A stretch of DNA of 64,000 nucleotides from Cyrtodaria siliqua (taxonomy: Eukaryota > Mollusca > Bivalvia > Adapedonta > Hiatellidae): NCBI GenBank assembly GCA_037043455.1, contig JAWPHD010010355.1, positions 1 to 64,000 of the forward strand. Direction: 5' to 3'. Positions 22,593 to 34,110 of the stretch are shown one piece after another. The notes beneath the pieces are model-generated. The model ran no database searches. It had not been told where the DNA came from and was given only the letters and a program-made list of their open reading frames with translations. Each line of letters opens with the position of its first letter. The first letter of the stretch is position 1. Made by a program: the position numbers and the translations under genes.

Positions 22593-23015
22593 CTGCGAAC
22601 TAGATCAGCACAAAGGGTAGTTTTATTTGCCTTGTATGTTTGCATGCCTGTAACAGATGTATAGATGATCTTAAATTGTCTTGAAAGTTTTAGGGTGCCC
22701 TTAATAGAACCAATAAGGTATCTCTACTCTGGCTTTGCCAAAACTCCGAACTACGCCTCCGTATTTTATTGAATATATTTAGATTTTGGAATCTTTTCTA
22801 CACTCCTCGTATTTGAAGACACATATTTCAAGACAATTATGTGAAAACTTGCAAGATTCAGATCAATAATGATTAGGGTAGGCAGGCTTGCTAGCTGTGA
22901 CATTGTACACATTTGCAACATATCGATAAAATTAGTGCTGCTAAAAATGGCTATAATGTCAGGGTCTTTCATTTTCACTTTTATTTGAAGAGAGAATGTC
23001 TACTCTTGGTTGGTT
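22593..23015. other. Non-coding sequence without recognised features
   Basis: A 70-codon minus-strand frame at 22766-22978 has no supporting features. No repeat is recognised. Confidence 0.35.
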
Positions 23016-23150
23016 GAATGGTGTTTTACGTTTTTTCAGCTCATTTTAGGCTGTATATATTACGGTCATTTTTTTTTTGTGGCGGAGGCAGACCACCAAC
23101 TATTTCCTGGTTAGATCCAGTACTGTATACCTCCCGCCATCTGTAAGAAA
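23016..23150 (-). mobile_element. SINE family A, 3' half
   Basis: This is a minus-strand copy from GATGGCGGGAGGTATACAGT through GTCTGCCTCCGCCAC to GTAAAACACCATTC. The tRNA head is missing. Confidence 0.75.
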
Positions 23151-23454
23151 CAATATAATTATAACATTACTATTTTGATAAACGTTTTCCTTAGATTTTC
23201 TGACCATGATAGTATGGAATGCTTCCAAATTTCTCTGTGGCTAGTGAAACGTAGAACAAATACGAAGCAATTTCGTTAAAAGGATACTGTCTGTAAATGA
23301 AGTATATGCTGAGCAATAAACAAATAACTGTCTGACTTTTAGTCAACGAAATGTATACATGAAAACATAAGCATTGACCAAAAAAAGTAAGTAGTAATAA
23401 GTAGTAAAAAGTAAGTAGTAGTTCATTCTAATAAGAAAAAAGAAAGATTTATTT

Positions 23455-23679
23455 TTGTTTGTATGTTTGTTTGTTTGTATGGTGTTTTACGTCATTTTCA
23501 ACACATGTAAGGTTATATACGACGGTCGCTTTTTTTGTGGTGGAGGCAGATCAGTACTGTACATCCGTAAGAATCGACACTTTCTCACTTACAAGTTGAT
23601 TTCCCAGTGGGATTCGAACCAGCAGCGGTGAGAGGCGAAGATTTACAACGCAACGTCTTTAACCATTCGGCCGCGGAGA
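23455..23679 (-). mobile_element. SINE family A with head, internally deleted
   Basis: The minus-strand head TCCGCGGCCGAATGGTTAAA and B box GGTTCGAATCCC are present. About 35 bp of the body is missing between TCTGCCTCC and the AGTACTG motif. The 3' tail is CATACAAACAAACAAACATA. Confidence 0.85.
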
Positions 23680-24006
23680 TGCTATTTTATGTTTGTAAAC
23701 ATCACTGGAACCATAATATTTACATTTCTGTACATTACCGCATTAGGTTTTGACTACATCTTCCATCACATAACTGTACCATGTATCTCAACCGAGAACG
23801 TGTTCGTTATATCCACAAGTGTTATTTCAGTGTACGCTTGGAGTTCAATCTCATGAAGAGCTACTCTTTAATTTTTGTACCATTATTTTCTTGCACCACT
23901 ATTGAATTCTGTCAAAAAATCTTGTCTTTTTATTAAATATTCAATAATGGTAATGTTAGGTAATTATTTAGTGTTTTATAAGCTAAAAATTATGGTAAAA
24001 GCAGTT

Positions 24007-24213
24007 TTAACCCTTCACCTGGTAAGCACAACTATAATAGCCATTGCATCCATTATAAACCCAGATCAGCCTGCGAGTAACTTGCTGGCTGATCAGGGTT
24101 TACAATGTCTGGCTGCTGATCAGTCATTTTCCCCAAAACACCCCTTTGTCACATTACTAGAATGGTGTTAATTCGAAGAAAGAATAGTATATAAGTAGCA
24201 GGTTAAGGGTTAA
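24007..24213. mobile_element. piggyBac-like MITE (family P), perfect TTAA flanks
   Basis: TTAA at 24007-24010 and 24210-24213. The ends are CCCTTCACCTGGTAAGCAC and GTAGCAGGTTAAGGG. Opposite in orientation to the copies at 11664 and 42949, with the same interior (CCCAGATCAGCCTGCGAG, GCTGATCAG). A 98-codon plus-strand frame through it is a by-product. Confidence 0.88.
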
Positions 24214-24232
24214 ATTTGCTGACTGCCAGTAT

Positions 24233-24408
24233 ACAGTTATCACATGTGTGTTTGGGGAACAGTCAAAACTGTTTCCCGAGGTGGAGGGGATGGCAATGTT
24301 AACTGTTTCCCGAGGCCGATAGGCCGAGGGAAACAGTTCACACTGTCATACCCCGACACCAAGGGAAAACAGTTTTGACTGTTCCCCAAACACACATGTG
24401 ATAACTGT
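24233..24408. mobile_element. Nested palindrome: perfect 42 bp inverted arms enclosing a second hairpin
   Basis: Arms at 24233-24274 and 24367-24408 are perfect inverted copies (ACAGTTATCACATGTGTGTT and on to AACTGTTT). Inside, AACTGTTTCCCGAGGCC and GGCCGAGGGAAACAGTT form a second near-perfect hairpin around GATA. The motif GGGAAACAGT recurs again at about 24528-24560. No coding capacity. Confidence 0.9.
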
Positions 24409-24410
24409 TT

Positions 24411-24641
24411 TATTACCTGATTAATGTTACTGTACGAAACAGTGAAAATGAAAATTTGTTTTATAATGGGAACCTATGGTGAAAAAAGCAACATGACGTC
24501 ACGCAAACAAAATTCCAGCACGTGAGGGAAACAGTCGAAACTAAAGCCCGGTAACAGTTCGTTTTCACCGGGAACAGTCTTTTCCTTAGTGAATTAGCAA
24601 GAAATGACGATATAGCATTTATATAGGAGATCAGGTAATAA
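24411..24641. mobile_element. Short element with TATTACCTGAT inverted ends
   Basis: TATTACCTGAT at about 24411 and ATCAGGTAATA near 24631 are inverted ends around ~210 bp. The interior contains GGGAAACAGTC and a TGACGTCA (24494-24501). It abuts the nested palindrome, and the two may be one composite unit. Confidence 0.55.
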
Positions 24642-24645
24642 TATG

Positions 24646-25689
24646 CAATGTTTCCATCTCTGTGGGTCTCTGTGCTGTCACCAACAAAAAAACTGGAACA
24701 AACAAGTATGATAGTTTGTTAAGTACAACATATCTAAATTAAGTCCCTATAAAACTCAGGATGTTAATCTAGTCAAACTTGGAATTCTTCTGTTCCACCT
24801 ATTTGACAGCTATCCCAAAGTAAACTTTTAATTCCAAATTAAGCATAGTGTTTTGCTTCTACTAAATACTGTTCCAAGTTGAATAATCTTTCTTCAAAGG
24901 TGGTCTTATCGGAGTTTAATTGCTTGGCTTGTGACAAGGCTGGTTAGACATCCTGTTGAGGAACCCAACTTCCACAGCTTTGTCCAAGGGAAAAGGCAGT
25001 CAAGATGGCAATCCCATAATGCACTGGATCTTACCTTGGCTTTTGTATTTGTGTGTAAGTATATTAGGTTCATCAATGCATGCATGTCCCCGCTGGGGGA
25101 TGATTTCCCCGCTACTTCATCATATCCCCCACCAGGAAGCCGACATCACCAGCATATTTCAACCGTTTTCAAATATGTTTTTTTTGGGTCTTTTCAGTAC
25201 ATTGTCCCTTTTAAGAAAGTATTTAAAGCCACATTGTACCTTCAAAGGGTAACTTCAGAGCTGGGTTTAAATGCCGCACAGCTAATTGTTCAAATGGAAT
25301 TTCATTCAATCCAGGAATGAAACAAAACAGGAAGCACACCCCAGAAAGAAGGGACCAAAGTATCTGCACTCTTAGATTCCAGAACCGAATGCAGTGAACT
25401 CTATACAGCCCCCACAATGAGTTCGGAAACATGCAGATATCTCAAAAAAACTCTTCAAAACAAACAAGATCGTTATTTTCTGATCCATTGCACCTGTATT
25501 CTTTATTTCATAAAAACTCATACAAAAAACAGATCCAACATCCATGCCTATTATTCACAGCAGAAGTATAAACATATGTTACAGACATCACCTCACATCT
25601 AATATGTTTGATGGAGAATAACAATATAGAATGCTACAGAATACTGAAGGTGATATATGCATTTACGTATTACGCAGATGAATTATATT
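24646..25689. other. Non-coding; contains one dispersed-repeat block shared with 34180-34250
   Basis: The stretch 25310-25385 (GGAATGAAACAAAACAGGAA, ATCTGCACTCTTAGATT) is paralogous to 34180-34250. A 129-codon plus-strand frame (24931-25320) overlaps a second open frame and runs into this repeat, so I do not call it a gene. Confidence 0.4.
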
Positions 25690-26205
25690 CTAATTTTATA
25701 CTGAAGGATTTTATGATGTCCCCTTCCGCATGCCCCCAAACCCTCACCCAACACACACCTAGAGGGCTGGTGTAAGTTCATATGGAAGTTTTAAGATGTC
25801 CACATGACCCGCACCCACCATTCCCACCACCCTGAAGGATTTTAAGACGTCCATCCTACACCCCAACACACACAGAGATGATTGATGCAAATTTATACTA
25901 AAGGATTTTAAGAGTTCCACTACTCCCCCCGCAACACATACAGAGGTGACTGACGCTGAATATTCAGTTTAATATACTAAAAGATTTTAAGAGGTCAACC
26001 ACTCCCCCGCAACATATACAGAGGGGACTGATGCTGAATATTCAGTTTAATATACTAATGGATTTTAAGATGTCCTCCCTTACCCCACAACCCCCACTCC
26101 ACTGAAATTTTTTATGATATCCCTTTTGCCCCTCCCCAACCCACCCCAACACACAGCTAGAGGGTTGATGCAAGTTTATACTGAAGGAATTTAAGTCATC
26201 CACCT
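25690..26205. repeat. Degenerate tandem repeat, ~65-85 bp units
   Basis: CTGAAGGATTTTAAGAYGTCC followed by CCCC-rich sequence and CAACACACACAGAG recurs about seven times with variable spacing. Confidence 0.75.
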
Positions 26206-26224
26206 CCACATACACAATCTGTAT

Positions 26225-26690
26225 TCCCTGGGTTCAACAGCTAATGGGTCCTTAAAACCCATAAGAAAGTTACTTCCTTAAAGCTGCATCATCCATATTT
26301 AAATCAAGAACATAAATGATTCTCTGGGTTCAAGAGCCAACGAACGGGTCATTTAAAGCCACTAGTTACGTAGTCCTTAAATCTGCATCATCCATATTTA
26401 AACCAAGAATATAAATGATTCTCTGTCACAAGTTACTTTGTCCTTAAAGCTGCATCACCCATATTTAAATAAAAAACATAAATGGTTTTCTGGGACTCAA
26501 GAGTCAACGGTCATTAAAAGCCACAAGCTACTTTGCCCTTAAAGCTACTTCATCTGTATTTAAATCAAGAACATAAATGATTCTCTGAGTTCAAGAGTCA
26601 ATGGGTCATTCATTAAAAACCACGTTACTTTGTTCTTAAAGCTGCATCATCCATATTTAAATCAAGACCATGTATGATTCTGGGTTGAAA
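26225..26690. repeat. Degenerate tandem repeat, ~100 bp units, ~5 copies
   Basis: Each unit has GATTCTCTGGGTTCAAGAG, GGGTCATTAAAAGCCAC, CTTTGTCCTTAAAGCTGCAT and CATCCATATTTAAATCAAGA. Copies are diverged by substitutions and deletions. Confidence 0.8.
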
Positions 26691-27640
26691 TAACTTATAC
26701 AAATTGTAACTACTATTTTCAATGTCAAAGCAAATACAAGTGTCCAGAGCAGAGTTTTCATGCGATAATAAAACAAGTACATATCAAATATGGTTGGCTA
26801 TAATATCAAATTACTGTTAAATCTTAAGGTGTGTTCTTCAGAAGTTATTTTTTATTATTATAAATATTAATAAATATTAATAAATATTAATAAATATTAA
26901 AATTAAAAAAGCTGTTGTTAATAAATATGAATATATAAATTTAAGTTTATCAGTGTGAGGCATACAAGTGATATTACCCTCTGTGGGACCAAAACTCACA
27001 GAATTTCATCTCTTCGGAAGTCAAAAATCTGTGAGATTTGGAAATCTCACTGAACAAATTGTGAAAAGAAAACACATTTAAAAGCTCTTTAATACATGAC
27101 ATATTCCTGTTTTATTGTACCCTCAAATGCTTTTAAAAGTTTAAATGTATGCAAATAATAATAATCACTTATACCTTATTCTTAAAGAATCTGATTTTGG
27201 GACAAATCTCCCTTAAAAAATCTTAAATCTCAGAGTTTGGCTTCAGAAATATCACATGTATGGTGAGAGCCTGCCTGCAAATCAATGTTGAGTGGTGAAT
27301 TTCCAAGAATAAAACAAACCCTTACAGCCAGTCTGGAAAATTATAAAGCCACCTGTATAGTTTAGACATGCACTACTGGATGACTACAAAGCAAAGTTAT
27401 GCCGTCCTGCATTAAAGTCAGTCTCTTAAATGCCGGTTCTCTTCAAGAACAGGTGAACATAAAAGATATGCCCACATTTAAATATATGCAATTTAAGTAT
27501 GGCTTGTGTAGCTTTAAACGTATGAAAAAATGTTGGTACCTCTTGGCAGATCATTGAAATCAGTAACTAAATTATATGGAATTAATCCAGGCTTGTTTCA
27601 GATGGAGTTTAAACCCTGTACTGTACCTTTTGTATGCATA
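26691..27640. other. Non-coding, with a short TAATAAATAT microsatellite
   Basis: ATTAATAAAT is repeated at about 26862-26902. Nothing else is recognised. Confidence 0.4.
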
Positions 27641-28190
27641 ATGAAAATAACAGACCAAAGACCAAAAGCAACTAATCTGTCATAGAAAGCAGACCATTGA
27701 CATTCACTGGACAACAAGCTGTAGACCACTGACATAGGGCAACACCATGGCCAACATGGTAACTAATGCTGTCACAAAATATAGACCAATGACACATCCT
27801 AGCCAACTAACAACTACTGATGTCACAAAATGTAGACCACTGACACCCCTAGCCAAGTAACAACTAATGCTGTCACAAAATGTAGACCATTGACACACCC
27901 TAGCAAACTAGTAACTAATGCTGTCACAAAATGGACCAAGCTATAGACCATTGACAAACAAAGTGCAACACATGCTGTCATAGAATGTGAACTATTGACA
28001 CACCCTGGACCACTAGCAACATATGCTGTCACACAATTTAGACCATTGGCACACTCTGGTGAGCTAGCACGAAATGCTGTCTTAGAATGTAGACCTTTGA
28101 CAGACATAGAAGAACAAAATATTGCCATAGAATTAAAACAACTGGCTGACATACAGAAGCACTCACAGAACACTTAGACCACTTGCAGAC
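27640..28190. repeat. Degenerate minisatellite, ~51 bp units, ~10 copies
   Basis: The phrase GCTGTCACAAAATGTAGACC-ATTGACACACCCTAG recurs, with GTCAC at 27771, 27822, 27872, 27923, 27977 and 28028. Open frames on both strands here follow from the 51 bp period. Confidence 0.85.
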
Positions 28191-28365
28191 ACTGAAGCAC
28201 TGAACGATGGCAATGACAAACATTATAGCACAAAATGTTGCCAAGGAATGATTTCAAACAGCAGTCTCAGCAGAAGTTAAGATTATAAATTGTCCCAAAA
28301 AGCTTTATCATGGACTTGAGCACTAAATAAAAAGACTGCTTCCTCACAATAAAAGGTAGCCAAAT

Positions 28366-28482
28366 TGTAATTTCTTAACTCCGACATTTTGTACTGTAAT
28401 TTCTTAACTCTGACATTTTGTTTACTGTAATTTCTTAACTCTGACATTTTGTTTACTGTAATTTCTGACATTTTGTTTACTG
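28366..28482. repeat. ~33 bp tandem repeat, ~3.5 copies
   Basis: TGTAATTTCTTAACTCTGAC followed by ATTTTGTTTAC; the last copy has lost part of the unit. Confidence 0.88.
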
Positions 28483-28892
28483 CACTGCATGCCACTTTAG
28501 ATCCTGACACACACGTTTCCTGAAACTCGATTGACATGCCACTTTTATCCCCACCGAAGCAACTTCTTACATCGCAACCCCAAATATTTTTTATTTTTTT
28601 ATTTTTAAAGTGTTTAGATGAGTGATAGTGTTTTTTTCTTCATCATGTGCTCTTACCTATATATGTTCCTTTTTTCAGTTTGTAAAAGCAAAGCAAACCA
28701 TTTTTTGTTTAGGCCTTCTATATTATCTTCAGCATTGCAGGAAAAACACCAAACAACATGCTAATAAAGATAACATCTGGGATATAACATCAATAAAATA
28801 ACAGCCATTAGGTTAACTTTCTTTTTATCATGGTAAGAAATATTCCAAGATTTAAATAGTGCAGAGATTCCAAATTCTATACTAACTGATTG

Positions 28893-29046
28893 AAGATTGA
28901 TTAACGGCTAATCAACACTAATTTTAGGTTATGTAGAGGCGCCACAGAGAGAGGGGAAAGTTATTCATAGGAATCTGGGAACATGTGCTACTTTCACAAA
29001 CAAATAGATTCTTATAAAACAAATAACATTCTTGAAGGATAGACTA
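28893..29046 (-). mobile_element. SINE family C, 3' half
   Basis: TTAACGGCTAATCAACAC, AGAGAGAGGGGAAAG, ATAGGAATCTGGGAAC and CTTGAAGGATAGAC match the family C body on the minus strand. It is cut off where the family B head begins at 29047. Confidence 0.75.
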
Positions 29047-29314
29047 GGGGGCCTTCGTGGCCGATTGGTTAGAGTCTCTGACTTGAAATCACTTGCCCCT
29101 CACCAATGTGGGTTCGATCCCTCAGGGGCCTAGGAATCTTTATGTGAGGAAACTATCCAGCTGGATTGCGGAACGTAGGTGGTTCTACTCAGGTGCCCGC
29201 CCGTGCACGAAAATTGCCGGAGGGGCACCTGGGGTCTTCCTCCACCAATGGAAGCTGGAAAGTCGCCATACGACCTTAGCTGTTGCTGCGACTATAAACT
29301 CCAATTCGATTCAA
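29047..29314 (+). mobile_element. SINE family B, full length with tRNA-derived head
   Basis: The head is GGGGCCTTCGTGGCCGATTG (A box TGGCCGATTGGTTA) with B box GGGTTCGATCCC, closing with GGGGCC. The central domain contains TGTGAGGAAACTATCCAGCT, GGTGGTTCTACTCAGGTGCC, CCGTGCACG, GGGGCACCTGGGGTCTTCCT and CACCAATGGAAGCTGG. The 3' end is GACTATAAACTCCAATTCGA and TTCAA. Pol III boxes are intact, so it could be transcribed. A 98-codon frame through it is a by-product. Confidence 0.92.
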
Positions 29315-30330
29315 TGTCCACTATGTTATCCAAAGAGCGACCCCCTTAACCAATGCATGGTGTCTTTGAATGTTTCTATCCTAGATTAACAAACTTGGAT
29401 TTCTTTTAAATTATTTAAAAGATTGTTCTGAGAAGCCACAACTGACAGATCAATGTGACTTTCCTCTTGCAGCTCTAGGGTAGGTAGGTTGGTAGATTAT
29501 TTGTTTATAAATCTTTGTTGTTGTTTTAAATCTACTGCATTACATTATGGACTAAATCATAAGCTGAACTGGATGCTCTGAGACTTAAGATGTGTCCCTT
29601 TAATACAACATGGATATCACCTAACATTTCCTGCACGAAAAAATATTTCTGTGCATTTTTCAGCAATGCACCGTCACAATGGACCGAAAAAATAACAAAT
29701 GTCATCTAAATATAACTAGAATTTTTATTGAAGGTGAAGTGAAAGGCACATGAAGTTCATTATACAATATTAGAGTGGACATTCAGAACTGTCTGAGAAA
29801 TGCAAGTATAATAAAAAATGTGTAATGGGACATGATTCCTATATAGCCCCCAATTCACCTTGTCAAGACAGGGGAGTATAATTATACATTAGTACATACC
29901 AGATTACTGACAAGCCTGAAAATCAGGAATTAATCAACACATACTTGCAGAAGTCATAAAAAACAACAACACACAGACAAAGTGTTTTAGCTGGCGTCGA
30001 AATCCTAAATGATAAAACTTTAAAATTTATATCTTGGTTATAGTTGATCACTTTATCATAAAATAATAACTTCTGGGTGTTTTGCAACATTATTTTCTAC
30101 TAAGCGGCAAGTTCCATTAATAGAATCTATGTCTATAATATCTTTTGCTAATTTAATTATATGACAAAAATAAAACCCAACAGCTGAAAACGATATCAGA
30201 CAATTGCCATCGTTAAGAAATCTAATGAAACCAATTACCACCAGTGTTCCACTTTACAGAAGAAGTTTAATGATGATATACTTGCTTTAAAAAAAGTAAA
30301 TTTCATGCAATTACAAGTGTAACACTGCAC
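29315..30330. other. Non-coding sequence without recognised features
   Basis: No gene or repeat supported. Confidence 0.4.
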
Positions 30331-33300
30331 TATGTCCTTTAGAAAGTCACATAACCCACTGCCCTGTGGGTTGGGAACACTGCTATGAATTTTAGAAAGT
30401 CACATTACCCACAGTCCTGTGGTGGGGAACACTGCTATGATTTTTAGAAAGTCACATTACCCACTGCCCTGTGGGTGGGGAACACTGCTAAGATTTTAAG
30501 AAAGTCACATTACCCACTGCCCTGTGGGTGGGGAACACTGCTAAGATTTTTAGAAAGTCACATTACCCACTGCCCTGTGGGTGGGGAACACTGCTAAGAT
30601 TTTAAGAAAGTCACATTACCCACTGCCCTGTGGGTGGGGAACACTGCTGTGACTTTTAGAAAGACACATTACCCACTGCCCTGTGGGTGGGGAACACTGC
30701 TAAGATTTTAAGAAAGTCACATTACCCACTGCCCTGTGGGTGGGGAACACTGCTATGATTTTTAGAAAGTCACATTACCCACTGCCCTGTGGGTGGGGAA
30801 CGCTGCTAAGATTTGTAGAAAGTCAAATTACCCACTGTCCTGTGGCTGGGGAACACTGCTATGATTTTTAGAAAGTCACATTACCCACTGCCCTGAGGGT
30901 GGGGAACGCTGCTAAGATTTGTAGAAAGTCAAATTACCCACTGTCCTGTGGCTGGGGAACTCTGCTAAGATTTGTAGAAAGTCAAATTACCCACTGTCCT
31001 GTGGCTGGGGAACGCTGCTATGATTTTTAGAAAGTCAAATTACCCACTGTCCTGTGGCTGGGGAACGCTGCTATGATTTGTAGAAAGTCAAATTACCCAC
31101 TGTCCTGTGGCTGGGGAACGCTGCTAAGATTTGTAGAAAGTCAAATTACCCACTGTCCTGTGGCTGGGGAACGCTGCTAAGATTTGTAGAAAGTCAAATT
31201 ACCCACTGTCCTGTGGCTGGGGAACGGTGCTAAGATTTGTAGAAAGTCAAATTACCCACTGTCCTGTGGCTGGGGAACGCTGCTAAGATTTGTAGAAAGT
31301 CAAATTACCCACTGTCCTGTGGCTGGGGAACGCTGCTAAGATTTGTAGAAAGTCAAATTACCCACTGTCCTGTGGCTGGGGAACGCTGCTAAGATTTGTA
31401 GAAAGTCAAATTACCCACTGTCCTGTGGCTGGGGAACGCTGCTATGATTTGTAGAAAGTCAAATTACCCACTGTCCTGTGGCTGGGGAACGCTGCTAAGA
31501 TTTGTAGAAAGTCAAATTACCACAGGAACGCTGCTAAGATTTGTAGAAAGTCAAATTACCCACTGTCCTGTGGCTGGGGAACGCTGCTAAGATTTGTAGA
31601 AAGTCAAATTACCCACTGTCCTGTGGCTGGGGAACGCTGCTATGATTTGTAGAAAGTCAAATTACCCACTGTCCTGTGGCTGGGGAACGCTGCTAAGATT
31701 TGTAGAAAGTCAAATTACCCACTGTCCTGTGGCTGGGGAACGCTGCTATGATTTGTAGAAAGTCAAATTACCCACTGTCCTGTGGCTGGGGAACGCTGCT
31801 AAGATTTGTAGAAAGTCAAATTACCCACTGTCCTGTGGCTGGGGAACGCTGCTAAGATTTGTAGAAAGTCAAATTACCCACTGTCCTGTGGCTGGGGAAC
31901 GCTGCTAAGATTTGTAGAAAGTCAAATTACCCACTGTCCTGTGGCTGGGGAACGCTGCTAAGATTTGTAGAAAGTCAAATTACCCACTGTCCTGTGGCTG
32001 GGGAACGCTGCTAAGATTTGTAGAAAGTCAAATTACCCACTGTCCTGTGGCTGGGGAACGCTGCTAAGATTTGTAGAAAGTCAAATTAATCAACTGTCCT
32101 GTGGCTGGGGAACGCTGCTAAGATTTGTAGAAAGTCAAATTACCCACTGTCCTGTGGCTGGGGAACGCTGCTAAGATTTGTAGAAAGTCAAATTACCCAC
32201 TGTCCTGTGGCTGTGGAACGCTGCTAAGATTTGTAGAAAGTCAAATTACCCACTGTCCTGTGGCTGGGGAACGCTGCTAAGATTTGTAGAAAGTCAAATT
32301 ACCCACTGTCCTGTGGCTGGGGAACGCTGCTAAGATTTGTAGAAAGTCAAATTACCCACTGTCCTGTGGCTGGGGAACGCTGCTAAGATTTGTAGAAAGT
32401 CAAATTACCCACTGTCCTGTGGCTGGGGAACGCTGCTATGATTTGTAGAAAGTCAAATTACCCACTGTCCTGTGGCTGGGGAACGCTGCTAAGATTTGTA
32501 GAAAGTCAAATTACCCACTGTCCTGTGGCTGGGGAACGCTGCTAAGATTTGTAGAAAGTCAAATTACCCACTGCCCTGTGGCTGGGGAACGCTGCTAAGA
32601 TTTGTAGAAAGTCAAATTACCCACTGTCCTGTGGCTGGGGAACACTGCTAAGATTTGTAGAAAGTCAAATTACCCACTGTCCTGTGGCTGGGAAACACTG
32701 CTAAGATTTGTAGAAAGTCAAATTACCCACTGTCCTGTGGCTGGGAAACGCTGCTAAGATTTGTAGAAAGTCAAATTACCCACTGTCCTGTGGCTGGGGA
32801 ACACTGCTAAGATTTGTAGAAAGTCAAATTACCCACTGTCCTGTGGCTGGGAAACACTGCTAAGATTTGTAGAAAGTCAAATTACCCACTGTCCTGTGGC
32901 TGGGGAACGCTGCTAAGATTTGTAGAAAGTCAAATTACCCACTGCCCTGTGGCTGGGGAACGCTGCTAAGATTTGTAGAAAGTCAAATTACCCACTGTCC
33001 TGTGGCTGGGGAACGCTGCTAAGATTTGTAGAAAGTCAAATTACCCACTGCCCTGTGGCTGGGGAACGCTGCTAAGATTTGTAGAAAGTCAAATTACCCA
33101 CTGTCCTGTGGCTGGGGAACGCTGCTAAGATTTGTAGAAAGTCAAATTACCCACTGTCCTGTGGCTGGGGAACACTGCTAAGATTTGTAGAAAGTCAAAT
33201 TACCCACTGTCCTGTGGCTGGGAAACACTGCTAAGATTTGTAGAAAGTCAAATTACCCACTGTCCTGTGGCTGGGGAACGCTGCTAAGATTTGTAGAAAG

Positions 33301-33663
33301 TCAAATTACCCACTGTCCTGTGGCTGGGGAACGCTGCTAAGATTTGTAGAAAGTCAAATTACCCACTGCCCTGTGGGTGGGGAACACTGCTAAGATTTGT
33401 AGAAAGTCAAATTACCCACTGCCCTGTGGCTGGGGAACGCTGCTAAGATTTGTAGAAAGTCAAATTACCCACTGTCCTGTGGGTGGGGAACACTGCTAAG
33501 ATTTGTAGAAAGTCAAATTACCCACTGCCCTGTGGCTGGGGAACACTGCTAAGATTTGTAGAAAGTCAAATTACCCACTGTCCTGTGGGTGGGGAACACT
33601 GCTGTGACTTTTAGTCAAATTACCCACTGTCCTGTGGGTGGGGAACACTGCTGTGACTTTTAG
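30331..33663. repeat. 53 bp satellite-like array, about 63 copies, with subtype zones
   Basis: Edge units are type 1 (AAGTCACATTACCCACTGCC, CTGTGGGTGGGGAACACTGC). The centre is type 2 (AAGTCAAATTACCCACTGTC, CTGTGGCTGGGGAACGCTGC, TAAGATTTGTAG). Type 2 spans about 30820-33350, almost without variation. Mixed type 1/type 2 units return at 33350-33663. A shortened unit occurs near 31518-31530. CCCAC and GTGGG/GTGGC can pair in each unit. Confidence 0.97.
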
Positions 33664-34110
33664 TCATATTACCCACTGCCTTTTGAGTCGGAACACTGCC
33701 CTTTAACCTTAAAGTCACATACAGCCCCTGCATTGTGGGTGGGGATTACTGCTTTGACCTTTAGAAAGTAATGTACATCTCCTGCCCTATGGTAGTAAAA
33801 CACTGCTATGACCTTTAAAAAGATGCCTATACTAACTCTCACGTGGGTGGAAAACTCTGTGCTATGACATTTAGGATGTAATGTAACCACCTGCCTTGTG
33901 GGTAGGGAACCAAGCAATGTACATCCCCTAACATGTGGGTCAGGGACACTGCTATGACCTTTAGGAAGTCATGTAGACCCTGTGCCTTGTGGGTTGCAAA
34001 CACTGATATGACCTTAGGAAGTAACATATACACCCACTTTGTAAGTCATGTACATCCCCTACCCTGTGGGTCAGGCACACTGATATGATCTTTAGGAAGT
34101 CACATAAGGC
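33664..34110. repeat. Decayed edge of the 53 bp array
   Basis: Recognisable but diverged units (CTGCCTTGTGGGT, GGGACACTGCTATGACCTTT, AGGAAGTCA) continue for about 450 bp with irregular lengths. Minus-strand frames at 33669-34155 are by-products. Confidence 0.85.

Noticed and set aside
24931..25320. 129-codon plus-strand gene
   Set aside because: A second frame is open over the same bases, the 3' end runs into a dispersed repeat shared with 34180-34250, and no domain or splice sites are recognised.
29093..29389. 98-codon frame
   Set aside because: Lies within SINE B and its flank.
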